Source: Lysobacteraceae bacterium CU05-9 (GTDB lineage: Bacteria; Pseudomonadota; Gammaproteobacteria; Xanthomonadales; Xanthomonadaceae). From it: DNA of 63,497 nucleotides. A program made the position numbers and the translations under genes. A model generated the notes under the pieces. It was not told the origin of the DNA and did not search any database. It saw nothing but the letters and a program-made list of their open reading frames with translations. The stretch spans positions 1 to 63,497 of the forward strand of contig SWJS01000003.1 in NCBI GenBank assembly GCA_007556525.1. Direction: 5' to 3'. Each line of letters starts with the position of its first letter. The first letter of the stretch is position 1. Shown here in pieces: positions 33,410-43,446 of this stretch.

Positions 33410-34006
33410 TCAGTAGGTGACGGGGGCGGACTTTTTGCGGGAGCCGAAGAGTTTGCGCCAGACGAACCAGATGAGCAGGCCGCCGAGGATGGTCAGCACG
33501 GAGACGATGCCGAAGGTGAGCCAGGGGTAGGCGAACACCATGGCGATGCCGCCGGTGACGGCGAGGTCTTCACCGATGGAGGCGGTCCAGTTGGTGACGG
33601 GTTCGGGCGAGGTGTTCAATAAAGCGCGCGTGCCGGTCTTCATCAAGTGCGAGGTCAACGCGACGCCAGCGCCGGCGGCGAGAGCGCCGGCACCTAGATC
33701 GCCGGTCTCCGACATGGTTGCAGCGGCGAGGAATGCACCTGCGGGAACACGCAGCAATGTTTGGAAGAGATCCCAGACTGAGTCGACGCCAGGGATTTTG
33801 TCAGCGAAAAATTCCACCCCCGCCAAAATTCCCGAGATCCCAATCACCCACGGGGATGCAGCCACTTCCAGTTGATTCGGCAAATCGAGCCAGCCGAAGT
33901 AGCCGGCGATGCCGACGCCGAAGACGGTCAGGTACGCGCGGATGCCTGCGAGCCATGCAAGCACGATGCCGATCGCAAAAATAATCGGAGAATCCAAAGT
34001 CATCAT
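33410..34006 (-). CDS. DUF4126 membrane protein
   Basis: 198 residues with four to five hydrophobic helices. Family-typical parts are GIVLAWLAGIRAYLTVFGVG, IPGVDSVWDLFQTLLRVPAGA, and GAGVALTSHLMKTGTRALLN..SPEPVTN. The C-terminal helix VSVLTILGGLLIWFVWR is followed by a basic end. Function of the family is unknown. It is divergent from erpA and ends near the palindromic repeats. Confidence 0.85.
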   Translation of the reverse strand: MMTLDSPIIFAIGIVLAWLAGIRAYLTVFGVGIAGYFGWLDLPNQLEVAASPWVIGISGILAGVEFFADKIPGVDSVWDLFQTLLRVPAGAFLAAATMSETGDLGAGALAAGAGVALTSHLMKTGTRALLNTSPEPVTNWTASIGEDLAVTGGIAMVFAYPWLTFGIVSVLTILGGLLIWFVWRKLFGSRKKSAPVTY

Positions 34007-34142
34007 TCCACTCCAGGAACCTGCGGCACGATGCCGCTTACGTCATCATTACAGCAGAAAAATCGCAAAAATGTGAAGATTCGCGCACCCATTATGCGGC
34101 GATTTAACTTGAGTTTCAGGGATTAAACCGCACAATAGAGGG

Positions 34143-34520
34143 ATGGAACTGATCTCCCCCGAAATTTTTGCGCCGACTTACCAGACTGCTGGCGGCAGCC
34201 TCACGTTTACGCAAGCCGCGGCGGCGAAGGTGCGCGACCTCATCAATGAAGAGGGCAATCCGGAATTGAAGCTGCGTGTTTACATCAATGGCGGCGGCTG
34301 TTCGGGGTTCCAGTATGGTTTTGAATTCGACGAAGAACAATCCGAAGATGACGTTGCGGTCGTGACTGACGACGTGACGCTGCTGGTCGATCCGCTGAGC
34401 ATGCAATATCTCGCGGGCGCGGAAGTCGATTACACCGAAAGCCTGCATGGCGCGCAATTCGTGATCCGCAATCCGAATGCGAAAACAACCTGCGGGTGTG
34501 GATCCTCTTTTTCGACGTAG
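34143..34520 (+). CDS. erpA: iron-sulfur cluster insertion protein ErpA
   Basis: 125 residues of the A-type carrier family. The three cluster-binding Cys are present: [13 protein letters not shown] and the C-terminal TTCGCGSSF (CGC). It delivers [4Fe-4S] or [2Fe-2S] clusters to apoproteins. A C-terminal Ser/Phe tail is usual for ErpA rather than IscA. A dispersed repeat follows the stop. Confidence 0.95.
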   Translation: MELISPEIFAPTYQTAGGSLTFTQAAAAKVRDLINEEGNPELKLRVYINGGGCSGFQYGFEFDEEQSEDDVAVVTDDVTLLVDPLSMQYLAGAEVDYTESLHGAQFVIRNPNAKTTCGCGSSFST

Positions 34521-34526
34521 TCGAAA

Positions 34527-34580
34527 TAGTTAGAGGTAGAGTTAGACGGTTGAGTGAAAGCCGCTGCGCGCGCTCATCAC
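34527..34580 (+). repeat. dispersed purine-rich repeat after a stop codon (copy 3)
   Basis: TAGTTAGAGGTAGAGTTAGA is followed by CGGTTGAGTGAAAGCCGCTG and a CGCGCGC run, starting seven bases past the erpA stop and in its sense direction. It matches the copies at 201-241 and 6707-6765. Confidence 0.7.
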
Positions 34581-34620
34581 TCCGGTGTGCCGTCCTGTTG
34601 TAACGAAGGAGCGGAGAGCT

Positions 34621-35002
34621 ATGCCTGATAGTGTGAAGAAGAAAACGTCGTCGCGACGATTGCGCGGCGATCCGGAAGATGATGCATGAGGCGACCGGCG
34701 AGCCTGCGGAAATGTGGGGGCCGAGCATCATTGGTTTTGGGCGGTACGTCTACACGAATACTTCTTCAAAGAATCCTTTGGAGTGGCCGTTGATCGGTTT
34801 TTCACCGCGCAAGAATGATCTCACGTTGTATCTGTCGAACGGCTTCGATGACTATGCGCCGTTGTTGGACAAGTTGGGCAAGCACAAAACTTCGAAGGCG
34901 TGTTTGTACATCAAGCGGTTGAGCGATGTGGATGTTGGCGTGTTGCGGCAGTTGATTGAGCTGTCGGTGGCGCACATGGAGCCGCAGCGCGTGCGGACAT
35001 AG
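34621..35002 (+). pseudogene. DUF1801 protein gene, decayed by internal deletion/frameshift
   Basis: The true start ATG 34621 has a good ribosome site (GGAGCGGAGAG) and encodes MPDSVKKKTSS, a normal DUF1801 start, but its frame stops after 22 codons. The remaining family body is in another frame: DDCAAIRKMMHEATGEPAEM then WGPSIIGFGRYVY, ending CLYIKRLSDVDVGVLRQLI. The part between (about 20 residues in intact relatives) is missing. The 107-codon ORF from ATG 34679 lacks the N-terminal helix and a ribosome site. Confidence 0.7.
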
Positions 35003-35032
35003 CGCCGCGCGTGGAGAGCAGAAAATTGTAGT

Positions 35033-35080
35033 TTTCAAAAGTTGAACTTGTGTCCATGGACAGAGATTCAACCTTTGAAA
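35033..35080. repeat. 48-bp perfect-axis inverted repeat between DUF1801 remnant and frmR
   Basis: TTTCAAA (35033-35039) pairs with TTTGAAA (35074-35080) and GTTGAA (35041-35046) with TTCAAC (35067-35072). The centre TGTCCATGGACA (35051-35062) is a perfect palindrome on the same axis. It could be a hairpin terminator for the upstream gene or a regulator site. It has no T-tract. Confidence 0.55.
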
Positions 35081-35133
35081 TAATCGTTTTTCGAGGGTGC
35101 ATGTGCTTTCGCTGAAGATTTCAGTGGAGAGTG

Positions 35134-35157
35134 TATACTGTAGGGGAGTACCCTATA
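35134..35157 (+). promoter_or_regulatory. FrmR-type operator at the frm promoter
   Basis: The dyad around TACTGTAGGGGAGTACCCTA has a G-rich centre flanked by AT-rich inverted ends, the pattern bound by CsoR/RcnR/FrmR repressors. It lies about 10 bases before the frmR start, so FrmR probably represses its own operon. Confidence 0.65.
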
Positions 35158-35166
35158 GGTGACGTG

Positions 35167-35442
35167 ATGCCGCATACGCCGGAAGAGAAGTCGAAAGTTT
35201 TGGCCCGAGTGAAGAGGGTCAAGGGACAAATGGAAGCGCTGGAAAGAGCGCTCGAAGCGGGTGCGGAGTGCGGGCCGGTGCTGCAGCAGATTGCGGCCGT
35301 GAGAGGCGCGATCAACGGACTGATGTCGCAAGTGCTCGAGTCGCACATGCGCGAAGAATTCACACAATTGCCAAAGACGGCCAAGGCGCGCAACGAGCGT
35401 GTTGATGAAATGGTGTCGTTGGTTCGTTCGTATCTGAAGTAA
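35167..35442 (+). CDS. frmR: formaldehyde-responsive transcriptional repressor FrmR (CsoR/RcnR family)
   Basis: 91 residues from ATG 35167 (MPHTPEEKSKVLARVKRVKG), preceded by AGGTGA; the frame starts earlier at 35131 inside the operator. The all-helical family core has the sensing Cys in EAGAECGPVLQQIAAVRGAI and the His in QVLESHMREEF. Formaldehyde crosslinks this Cys with the N-terminal Pro2 in FrmR, and the MPH start keeps that Pro. It is the first gene of the frmR-frmA-(46 aa)-fghA operon. Confidence 0.93.
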   Translation: MPHTPEEKSKVLARVKRVKGQMEALERALEAGAECGPVLQQIAAVRGAINGLMSQVLESHMREEFTQLPKTAKARNERVDEMVSLVRSYLK

Positions 35443-36582
<1,140 letters not shown>

Positions 36583-36610
36583 TTGAGGTTCGTCATGCGG
36601 AGGAGAGCCG

Positions 36611-36751
36611 GTGGATTTGCTGACTGGGTTTTGGGACGGGAAGAAAAAGCACGGTCGCCCCTGCGGCGTTCTCGCGCTCGGTCCCGATCGATTTCTCATT
36701 AGTGATGATGCGAACGGCATCATTTACTACATCAGTCCAAAGGAAAAGTAA
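36611..36751 (+). CDS. 46-residue peptide resembling the last blade of a PQQ-dependent sugar dehydrogenase
   Basis: GTG 36611 has an AGGAGAG ribosome site six bases upstream. The stop TAA overlaps the fghA start (TAATG). The translation DLLTGFWDGKKKHGRPCGV, LALGPDRFLISDDANGIIYY resembles the C-terminal beta-propeller blade of PQQ-dependent (YliI/sorbosone-type) sugar dehydrogenases (GRPVG...DGSLLVSDDxxGxIYRI). The rest of such a protein is absent. It is either a remnant kept by translational coupling or a small protein in its own right. Confidence 0.55.
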   Translation: MDLLTGFWDGKKKHGRPCGVLALGPDRFLISDDANGIIYYISPKEK

Positions 36752-37596
36752 TGATGGAACTCGTTGAAGCACACGAAAGTTTCGGTGGTGTGCAAGAAGT
36801 GTGGCGCACGAAGTCGCTGACACTGGATTGTGACACCACGATTGGCGTTTACACGCCACCATTGGCGAAGATTGGCCAAAAATGTCCGGTTGTCTTTTGG
36901 CTCTCCGGTTTGACATGCACCGAACAAAATTTCATTACGAAGGCAGGTGCACAGAAGGCCGCATCTGAACTTGGTTTGATCATCGTTGCGCCGGATACAT
37001 CGCCGCGTGGTGAGCATGTGCCGAATGATGATGCGTATGACATGGGGCAGGGTGCGGGTTTTTATTTGAATGCCACGCAAGAGCCTTGGGTCCGCAACTA
37101 TCGGATGTACGATTACATCGTCAACGAATTGCCAGCGTTGGTTGAATCGCATTTCGATGCGGCGTCTGCTGTGCGTTGCATCAGCGGTCACTCGATGGGT
37201 GGTCACGGTGCGTTGATGATTGCGTTGAAGAATCCGGGCTTGTTCCGTTCTGCCTCTGCGTTCTCTCCGATTGTGGCTCCCTCCAAAGTGCCGTGGGGCC
37301 AAAAAGCCTTTACCTCTTACCTTGGTGACGATCTTTCGTTGTGGGCAGAATACGATACGGTTGAATTGATTCGCGCGGGTTTGAATCCATCGCTTCCGAT
37401 GTTGATCGATCAAGGAACGCGCGATGACTTCCTGGAAGAGCAATTGCAGACGCAACGTCTAGCGGAAGTGGTTGGTGACCGTCCGATTGAGATTCGTATG
37501 CAGGAAGGTTACGACCATTCGTACTACTTCATTGCGAGCTTCATTGAAGATCACTTGAAGTGGCATGCCGAACAGATGAAAAAGCCTCAGGCTTGA
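36751..37596 (+). CDS. fghA: S-formylglutathione hydrolase
   Basis: 281 residues (ATG 36751 or 36754). An alpha/beta-hydrolase of the esterase D family. The oxyanion area is VFWLSGLTCTEQNFITKAG, the nucleophile elbow ISGHSMGGHGALMIALKN (Ser in GHSMGG), the Asp in LIDQGTRDDFL and the His in QEGYDHSYYFI. It completes glutathione-dependent formaldehyde oxidation to formate. Its last 10 bases overlap the convergent MFS-PlsC gene. Confidence 0.97.
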   Translation: MMELVEAHESFGGVQEVWRTKSLTLDCDTTIGVYTPPLAKIGQKCPVVFWLSGLTCTEQNFITKAGAQKAASELGLIIVAPDTSPRGEHVPNDDAYDMGQGAGFYLNATQEPWVRNYRMYDYIVNELPALVESHFDAASAVRCISGHSMGGHGALMIALKNPGLFRSASAFSPIVAPSKVPWGQKAFTSYLGDDLSLWAEYDTVELIRAGLNPSLPMLIDQGTRDDFLEEQLQTQRLAEVVGDRPIEIRMQEGYDHSYYFIASFIEDHLKWHAEQMKKPQA

Positions 37597-39503
37597 TCGC
37601 CGCGTAACGCTTGCACAACGTCCTGCATTTGTTCCGCACTGCTGCTTGGCGGTAACGCGGGACCTGCGATCACTTCGATCGGTGCGCGGAAGCGGCGTGG
37701 CACGCGCGCACGGCGAAGGCGCGAATCGCGACGGCTCCACATGCTGCCCCACATGTTGCGCAATGCCATTGGAACGACGGGAACGGGGCAGGCTGCGAGG
37801 ATTTTTTCGACGCCGGATTTGAACGGAGCGATCTCGCCGTCCTTCGTCAATGCACCTTCGGGGAAAATGCAAACCAACTGCCCATCGCGCAATGCATCTT
37901 CAACTTCCTCGAAGGCTTCGCGCATGATGTCGGGGTTTTCGCGGGCACCAGCAATCGGAATCGCCTTCGCAGTTGCGAAAATCCAGCGCATGACTGGGAT
38001 GTCGAAAATTTTGTAATACATCACGAAGCGCACGGGACGCGGAATCGACGCACTGAGAATCAACGCGTCCATGTAACTCACGTGATTGCAGACGATGAGC
38101 GCAGGACCTTCCTCGGGGATGTTGTCATGCACGCCATGCACTCGCACGCGGTACAACGCGCGCACCATGATCCAGCTGAGGAAGCGCATGAGGAATTCCG
38201 GCACGATACTGAAGATCAACAACGCAACCAACGCGTTGAAGATTGCCAGTGCGAGGAACAACTGCGTGACGGTCAGTCCGGGCATCGGCATGGTGAAGTC
38301 GCCGATTTTCAGCAATGTCATTTGCAATGCAATCGCGAGGACGGAGGCAAGGACGACGAAGCCGGAGTTTTGGATATTGATGCCCGCGAAGACGCGAGAG
38401 ATTTCGTTGGATGGCGAGCGCGCTTGCACTAACGCGAACAACGGCACGACGTAAAAGCCCGTGAAAACACCGATCAAAATGATGTCAGCAATGATCCGCC
38501 AGTTGGCGCTATTGGTGAGGAACGCGTGGAAGCCAACACCATGCACCGTGGCGGGATGATACGTCTGCCAAACGAGATCCAGCAAAAACACCGTCATCCC
38601 AATCGCACCAAACGGCACTAACCCGATTTCAATCACGCGACCAGACAAGCGTTCGCACAACAGCGAACCCACCCCAGTGCCAATCGAAAACAATGCGAGC
38701 ATCAAAATGTAGAGCCGCTCATCACCACCGAGAAACACTTCGGCAAACGCAGGCAATTGCGAGGTGACCATCGTTCCAAAAAACCAGAACCACGAAATCC
38801 CCAGCACGGAGTTGCGGACGGCGAGTTGCTTGCGCGTCAACGACAAACAATAACGCGATTCGGGAATTGGATTCCAGTTGACCTTCAATGACGGATCGCC
38901 CGGTGCCGCGTAAGGAATCTGCCGCGCGACCATGTTGCCGCAGATCGCCAACGTGATGATCAACGCACCCGCAACGATGGGGCCGTTATCGCCCGCGAGC
39001 CGGAACACCAAACCGCCGACCATCATGCCGAGCAAAATCGAAATCGTCGTGCCCATTTCGACGAGACCGTTACCGCCGGTCAATTCTTCCTTGCGCAACA
39101 CCGCGGGCAACAGCGAATACTTCACGGGACCGAACAACGTCGATTGCACACCCGTTGCGAACAAGCACACCAACAGCAACGGCAATGATTTGAAATAAAA
39201 CCCAATCGCCGCCACCGACATGATCACGATTTCCATCGTGGTGGTGATGCGGATGAGTTTGGATTTTTCTAACTTGTCAGCGATCTGCCCGGCATACGCG
39301 CTGAAGAGGAAATACGGCAAGATGAAAATCGCGGGTGCCAACGTTGCATACAAGGAGCGCTCGGCTGTCGAGATACCCATCGCAAACAGCAGGCCGATGA
39401 TGGCCTGCCGATAGACGTTGTCGTTGAAGGCGCCGAACGCCTGCGTCCCGAAAAACGGCAAGAACCGTCGTTGTTTCAGCAGTTCGTATTGGTTATGCGC
39501 CAT
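37587..39503 (-). CDS. MFS transporter fused to 1-acylglycerol-3-phosphate acyltransferase (LplT-PlsC type)
   Basis: 638 residues. Residues 1 to about 425 form a 12-helix MFS domain like the lysophospholipid transporter LplT (FGAFNDNVYRQAIIGLLF, SLLPAVLRKEELTGGNGLVE). Residues 440-638 form a PlsC domain with VCNHVSYMDALIL (HxxxxD motif I), GARENPDIMREAF and FPEGALTKDGEIAPF (FPEG). It may flip and re-acylate lysophospholipids at the inner membrane. The acyl-ACP synthetase domain of E. coli Aas-type partners is missing. It is downstream of purD. Confidence 0.92.
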   Translation of the reverse strand: MAHNQYELLKQRRFLPFFGTQAFGAFNDNVYRQAIIGLLFAMGISTAERSLYATLAPAIFILPYFLFSAYAGQIADKLEKSKLIRITTTMEIVIMSVAAIGFYFKSLPLLLVCLFATGVQSTLFGPVKYSLLPAVLRKEELTGGNGLVEMGTTISILLGMMVGGLVFRLAGDNGPIVAGALIITLAICGNMVARQIPYAAPGDPSLKVNWNPIPESRYCLSLTRKQLAVRNSVLGISWFWFFGTMVTSQLPAFAEVFLGGDERLYILMLALFSIGTGVGSLLCERLSGRVIEIGLVPFGAIGMTVFLLDLVWQTYHPATVHGVGFHAFLTNSANWRIIADIILIGVFTGFYVVPLFALVQARSPSNEISRVFAGINIQNSGFVVLASVLAIALQMTLLKIGDFTMPMPGLTVTQLFLALAIFNALVALLIFSIVPEFLMRFLSWIMVRALYRVRVHGVHDNIPEEGPALIVCNHVSYMDALILSASIPRPVRFVMYYKIFDIPVMRWIFATAKAIPIAGARENPDIMREAFEEVEDALRDGQLVCIFPEGALTKDGEIAPFKSGVEKILAACPVPVVPMALRNMWGSMWSRRDSRLRRARVPRRFRAPIEVIAGPALPPSSSAEQMQDVVQALRGDQA

Positions 39504-39512
39504 CGAAGCAGA

Positions 39513-40790
39513 TTAGCGCGAAATCGCGCGCCAACCAATATCGCTGCGGTGGAACTCGTTATCCCAGTGAATCGTCGCCACACGCTCATATGCAGCCGCC
39601 TGCGCCTCTTCGATCGTGTCACCGAGCCCAACAACGCACAAAACACGCCCACCCGCAGAGACGACTTCTGACGCATCATTCAACGCGGTGCCTGCGTGAA
39701 ATACTTTCGTGCTTTCGATATCGGCAGAGAGACCGCCAATCACATCACCGCTGATTGGAGTTTCAGGATACGGCTTTGATGCCATCACGACGCCAAGTGC
39801 GGCACGTGGATCCCAATCGGCTTGTGCCAAGGACAACTGACCATCCAACGCCGCATCAATCAGATCGACGATGTCCGATTGCAATCGCATCAAAACCGGC
39901 TGCGTTTCCGGATCGCCGAAGCGGACGTTGAATTCGATGACTTTTGGCGAGCCTGCTGCATCAATCATCAATCCCGCATAGAGGAAGCCCGTGAACGGGA
40001 CACCATCAGCGATCATGCCTTGCAACGTAGGATTGATGATCTCGCGCATCACGCGCTCATGCACTTCCGGCGTCACCACGGGCGCTGGCGAATACGCACC
40101 CATGCCGCCCGTATTCGGACCGGTGTCACCATCGCCAACACGTTTGTGATCCTGCGACGTCGCCATCTCCAACGCAAACTTGCCATCGCTCATCACGATG
40201 AAACTCGCTTCCTCACCGTCGAGGAATTCTTCGATCACGACGCGCGACCCCGCATCACCAAACGCATTGCCCGACAACATGTCGGTCAACGTTTCGCGCG
40301 CTTCTTCAAGCGTCGTAGGAATCACCACACCCTTGCCAGCGGCAAGACCATCAGCCTTGATGACGATGGGCACGCCGTGCTTTTCGACGTAAGCAATCGC
40401 ATCAGCGAGATCGGTATGCACCGCGTAATGCGCAGTTGGAATTTGATGACGTGCCAAAAAATCCTTCGCAAACGCCTTCGACCCTTCCAACTGTGCCGCC
40501 GCGGCTGTTGGTCCGAAAATACGCAAGCCTGCGTCATTAAACCGATCAACGATGCCTGCAACCAATGGAACTTCCGGGCCAACAACAGTCAATGCGATGT
40601 CGTTATCGCGAACGAACGCGAGCAAGCCATCGATGTCGGTGACTTTCAATGCAACGTTCGAGCACTTTGGCTCCAATGAAGTTCCAGCATTGCCTGGCGC
40701 GATAAACACTTCGGACACTCGCGGTGACTGCGCAATTTTCCACGCCAATGCATGTTCGCGGCCACCGGATCCAATCACCAAAATTTTCAT
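39513..40790 (-). CDS. purD: phosphoribosylamine-glycine ligase
   Basis: 425 residues. N-terminal MKILVIGSGGREHALAWKIA and the ATP-grasp parts VIKADGLAAGKGVVIPTTLE, DGEEASFIVMSDGK, DGDTGPNTGGMGAYSPAPV and VIEFNVRFGDPETQPVLMRL are all present. It catalyses the second step of purine synthesis. It is 17 bases after the lipoprotein gene and shares the purH transcript. Confidence 0.97.
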   Translation of the reverse strand: MKILVIGSGGREHALAWKIAQSPRVSEVFIAPGNAGTSLEPKCSNVALKVTDIDGLLAFVRDNDIALTVVGPEVPLVAGIVDRFNDAGLRIFGPTAAAAQLEGSKAFAKDFLARHQIPTAHYAVHTDLADAIAYVEKHGVPIVIKADGLAAGKGVVIPTTLEEARETLTDMLSGNAFGDAGSRVVIEEFLDGEEASFIVMSDGKFALEMATSQDHKRVGDGDTGPNTGGMGAYSPAPVVTPEVHERVMREIINPTLQGMIADGVPFTGFLYAGLMIDAAGSPKVIEFNVRFGDPETQPVLMRLQSDIVDLIDAALDGQLSLAQADWDPRAALGVVMASKPYPETPISGDVIGGLSADIESTKVFHAGTALNDASEVVSAGGRVLCVVGLGDTIEEAQAAAYERVATIHWDNEFHRSDIGWRAISR

Positions 40791-40807
40791 TTCTCAATAC
40801 TCATTTG

Positions 40808-41671
40808 TTAGCCATCGATGCATTCAAGTTTGACGGCGTCATCACTGCTGAAGACATAGCCCTTCGCATTCGAAGGCAGTAACATGCTGCGGGTTTTCTC
40901 GGCTTCGTTGCGTACTTGCGACGACGCGCGAATCAAAACCGGCCAGCGTCCCCACGCGTCGATGGGTTTATTTTTGAGGAGTTCCGGTTCGCAAGATTGC
41001 CTATGCGAAGTACATTCCTTGTCGGTCTCGTCGCAACCCGGCTCGTACGAGTGGTAATCGGGCACCGAAAGTTCCGATGCGAATTTTCCGTTACGGAGAA
41101 CAATCCAGCTTTGTTCGGAGATCGTTTCACCGGTGGAGGTGTAGCCCGAGTTGATGAGGACTGCGTATGCGGCAGGTCCAATCTGCAGCCATTCCGGCTC
41201 TTGTGGATGACCGAAACCATTGCTCGTCATGTGCCACTTTGAATCGATGACGCCAACTTCCGGTGAGCTGACGTCAAACGCATGCAGATTTATCAAGCCA
41301 GGTGTGACGTGACCACCCTCATCGGTGGACAGACACACTGCAACGTACTCGATATTCTCAACGCGTGTACGCAGGCACACTTCATGGGTGTACATCGTCT
41401 CGTCGACGAATTCGTTTTTGACGACGCGAGTCCAGGAGCGCTTGAACGACGCCATTCCATTGCCGCCGTCACCTTCAATGGGATACAGCGATGCCAAAAC
41501 ACCCGCGAGTGTTTTGGATTCGCCGCTCGTTGTCGCTTCAACGGGAGCCTCCACGACAGAAGGCTCAACAACCGGAACCTGCGGGGCTTCCGGAACGACG
41601 GGTTGCGACTTCTCTTTGCAGCCCGACAACGCGAGCATCGCAACACACAACGAGAGCGCGACGGACTTCAT
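40808..41671 (-). CDS. hypothetical lipoprotein between purH and purD
   Basis: 287 residues with a lipoprotein signal (LSLCVAMLALSGCKEKS, lipobox LSGC). A Pro/Val/Glu-rich linker is followed by a globular domain with WHMTSNGFGHPQEPEWLQIG and SEQSWIVLRNGKF, and paired Cys near PGCDETDKECTSHRQSCEPEL. No family is recognised. Its ATG overlaps the purH stop (TGATG), so it is translationally coupled to a purine gene, which is unexpected for an envelope protein. Confidence 0.75.
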   Translation of the reverse strand: MKSVALSLCVAMLALSGCKEKSQPVVPEAPQVPVVEPSVVEAPVEATTSGESKTLAGVLASLYPIEGDGGNGMASFKRSWTRVVKNEFVDETMYTHEVCLRTRVENIEYVAVCLSTDEGGHVTPGLINLHAFDVSSPEVGVIDSKWHMTSNGFGHPQEPEWLQIGPAAYAVLINSGYTSTGETISEQSWIVLRNGKFASELSVPDYHSYEPGCDETDKECTSHRQSCEPELLKNKPIDAWGRWPVLIRASSQVRNEAEKTRSMLLPSNAKGYVFSSDDAVKLECIDG

Positions 41672-43281
41672 CAGTGACGGAAATGTCGCACGCCGGTGAA
41701 CACCATCGCGAGACCATGCTCGTCGGCCGCCGCGATCACTTCCTCGTCGCGCATCGAACCGCCCGGTTGAATCACCGCGGAAATTCCAACCGAAGCCGCT
41801 GCATCAATGCCATCACGGAACGGGAAAAACGCATCCGACGCCATCACCGATCCCGGCACAACGAGGCCCGCTTCTTCGGCTTTGAGGCCAGCGATTTTGG
41901 CAGAGATCACACGCGACATTTGACCTGCGCCGATGCCGACGGTTTGGAGATTTTTCGCGTAGACGATCGCATTCGACTTCACGTACTTCGCAACTCGCCA
42001 TGCAAACATCAGATCACGCAGTTGCGCATCCGATGGCGCGACCTTGGAAACGACACGCAACTCCGACATCTGCACTTCGCGGATGTCCGCCGTTTGCATC
42101 AACAAACCGGAACCGACGCGCTTGACGTCCATGTTGTTGCGGCCATCACCGTGTGGGATTTGTAAGACGCGCACGTTGGCTTTTTTGCGGCAGACATCTA
42201 ACGCTTCTGCGGAATAGGAAGGTGCAATCAAAACTTCAACGAACTGACGATCGAGAATCAACTTCGCGGTTGCGCCATCAAGTTCGATGTTGAATGCGAT
42301 GATGCCACCGAATGCCGACGTTGGATCCGTGGCATAAGCGAGTTCATACGCTTCCGATGAAGTAGCTGCGACTGCAACGCCGCAAGGATTCGCGTGCTTG
42401 ACGATCACGCAAGCCGGCGTGTCGACGAACTGACGCACGCACTCCCACGCGGCATCCGCATCGGCGAGATTGTTGTACGACAACTCCTTGCCCTGCAGCT
42501 GCGTGAACGTTGCCAACGTGCCAGGCACCGGCCACAAATCGCGGTAAAAAACACCTTGTTGATGTGGGTTTTCGCCGTAACGCAAATCCATGACCTTCAC
42601 GAAGTTGCTGTTGTTCTGCGCGGGGAACAAAACTTGCTCACCATCATGCGCCGACAACGACGAGAGGTAGTTCGAAATCGCGGCATCGTAATGTGCGACG
42701 CGGTTGAATGCAGCGACGGATAACTTGAAGCGCGATGCCAACGTCAACGATGCATCACCGGACTCGCGCAATTCCTTGATGAGATCGTCATATTGCGACG
42801 GAGAAGTGGCGACGGCAACGCGGGCGTAATTTTTGGCGGCCGAACGCAACATCGCAGGTCCACCGATGTCGATGTTTTCGATGATGTCTTCCATGCTCGA
42901 CGACGAATCCATCGACACGGATTCGAAGGGGTAGAGGTTGAGGACGAGGAGGTCGATTTTCTCAATGCCATGCGACGCCATCACGTCATCATCAATGCCA
43001 GCGCGACCAAGCAAACCACCATGCACGACGGGGTGCAACGTCTTGACGCGGCCGTCCATCATTTCCGGGAACGAGGTGACTTCGGAGACATCGCGAACGG
43101 TCAAGCCGGCATCACGCAGCGCGCGGGCGGTGCCACCGGTGGACAGCAATTCCACGTTGAGATCGGCGAGCGCCTGGGCTAGGGGGATCAAATCCGTTTT
43201 GTCCGATACTGACAAAAGGGCGCGGCGAATCTGGACTGCGTTCGACAAAATCGTGAGTTCCTGCGGCGTAGTGAACGTCAA
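41671..43281 (-). CDS. purH: bifunctional AICAR formyltransferase / IMP cyclohydrolase
   Basis: 536 residues. The N-terminal IMP cyclohydrolase (MGS-like) domain has [37 protein letters not shown] and [19 protein letters not shown]. The transformylase domain has [33 protein letters not shown] and the late [18 protein letters not shown]. It carries out the last two steps of IMP synthesis. In related genomes it neighbours fis; here a cassette array lies between them. Confidence 0.97.
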   Translation of the reverse strand: MTFTTPQELTILSNAVQIRRALLSVSDKTDLIPLAQALADLNVELLSTGGTARALRDAGLTVRDVSEVTSFPEMMDGRVKTLHPVVHGGLLGRAGIDDDVMASHGIEKIDLLVLNLYPFESVSMDSSSSMEDIIENIDIGGPAMLRSAAKNYARVAVATSPSQYDDLIKELRESGDASLTLASRFKLSVAAFNRVAHYDAAISNYLSSLSAHDGEQVLFPAQNNSNFVKVMDLRYGENPHQQGVFYRDLWPVPGTLATFTQLQGKELSYNNLADADAAWECVRQFVDTPACVIVKHANPCGVAVAATSSEAYELAYATDPTSAFGGIIAFNIELDGATAKLILDRQFVEVLIAPSYSAEALDVCRKKANVRVLQIPHGDGRNNMDVKRVGSGLLMQTADIREVQMSELRVVSKVAPSDAQLRDLMFAWRVAKYVKSNAIVYAKNLQTVGIGAGQMSRVISAKIAGLKAEEAGLVVPGSVMASDAFFPFRDGIDAAASVGISAVIQPGGSMRDEEVIAAADEHGLAMVFTGVRHFRH

Positions 43282-43446
43282 TTTTACTGCACATCACGCA
43301 TTCAGTCGCCTATGGAGTCGTTGTCGAAATCCGTTTGCGTGACTAAACCTTTGATTCGAGTCGCGTGAAAGCCGAAAGAGTATGGGATATGCTCCATTTA
43401 TATCTTCAATTTTGAATAATATTTGGCGTTAGCTGCCTTGAAACCT

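Noticed and set aside
43282..43420. PurR box or purine riboswitch upstream of purH
   Set aside because: No ACGCAAACGTTTGCGT-like dyad and no three-way-junction purine aptamer core could be recognised.
43282..43446. attI site or integron integrase before the first cassette
   Set aside because: Only the GTTAGCT junction is seen. No attI-like direct repeats and no intI ORF on either strand.
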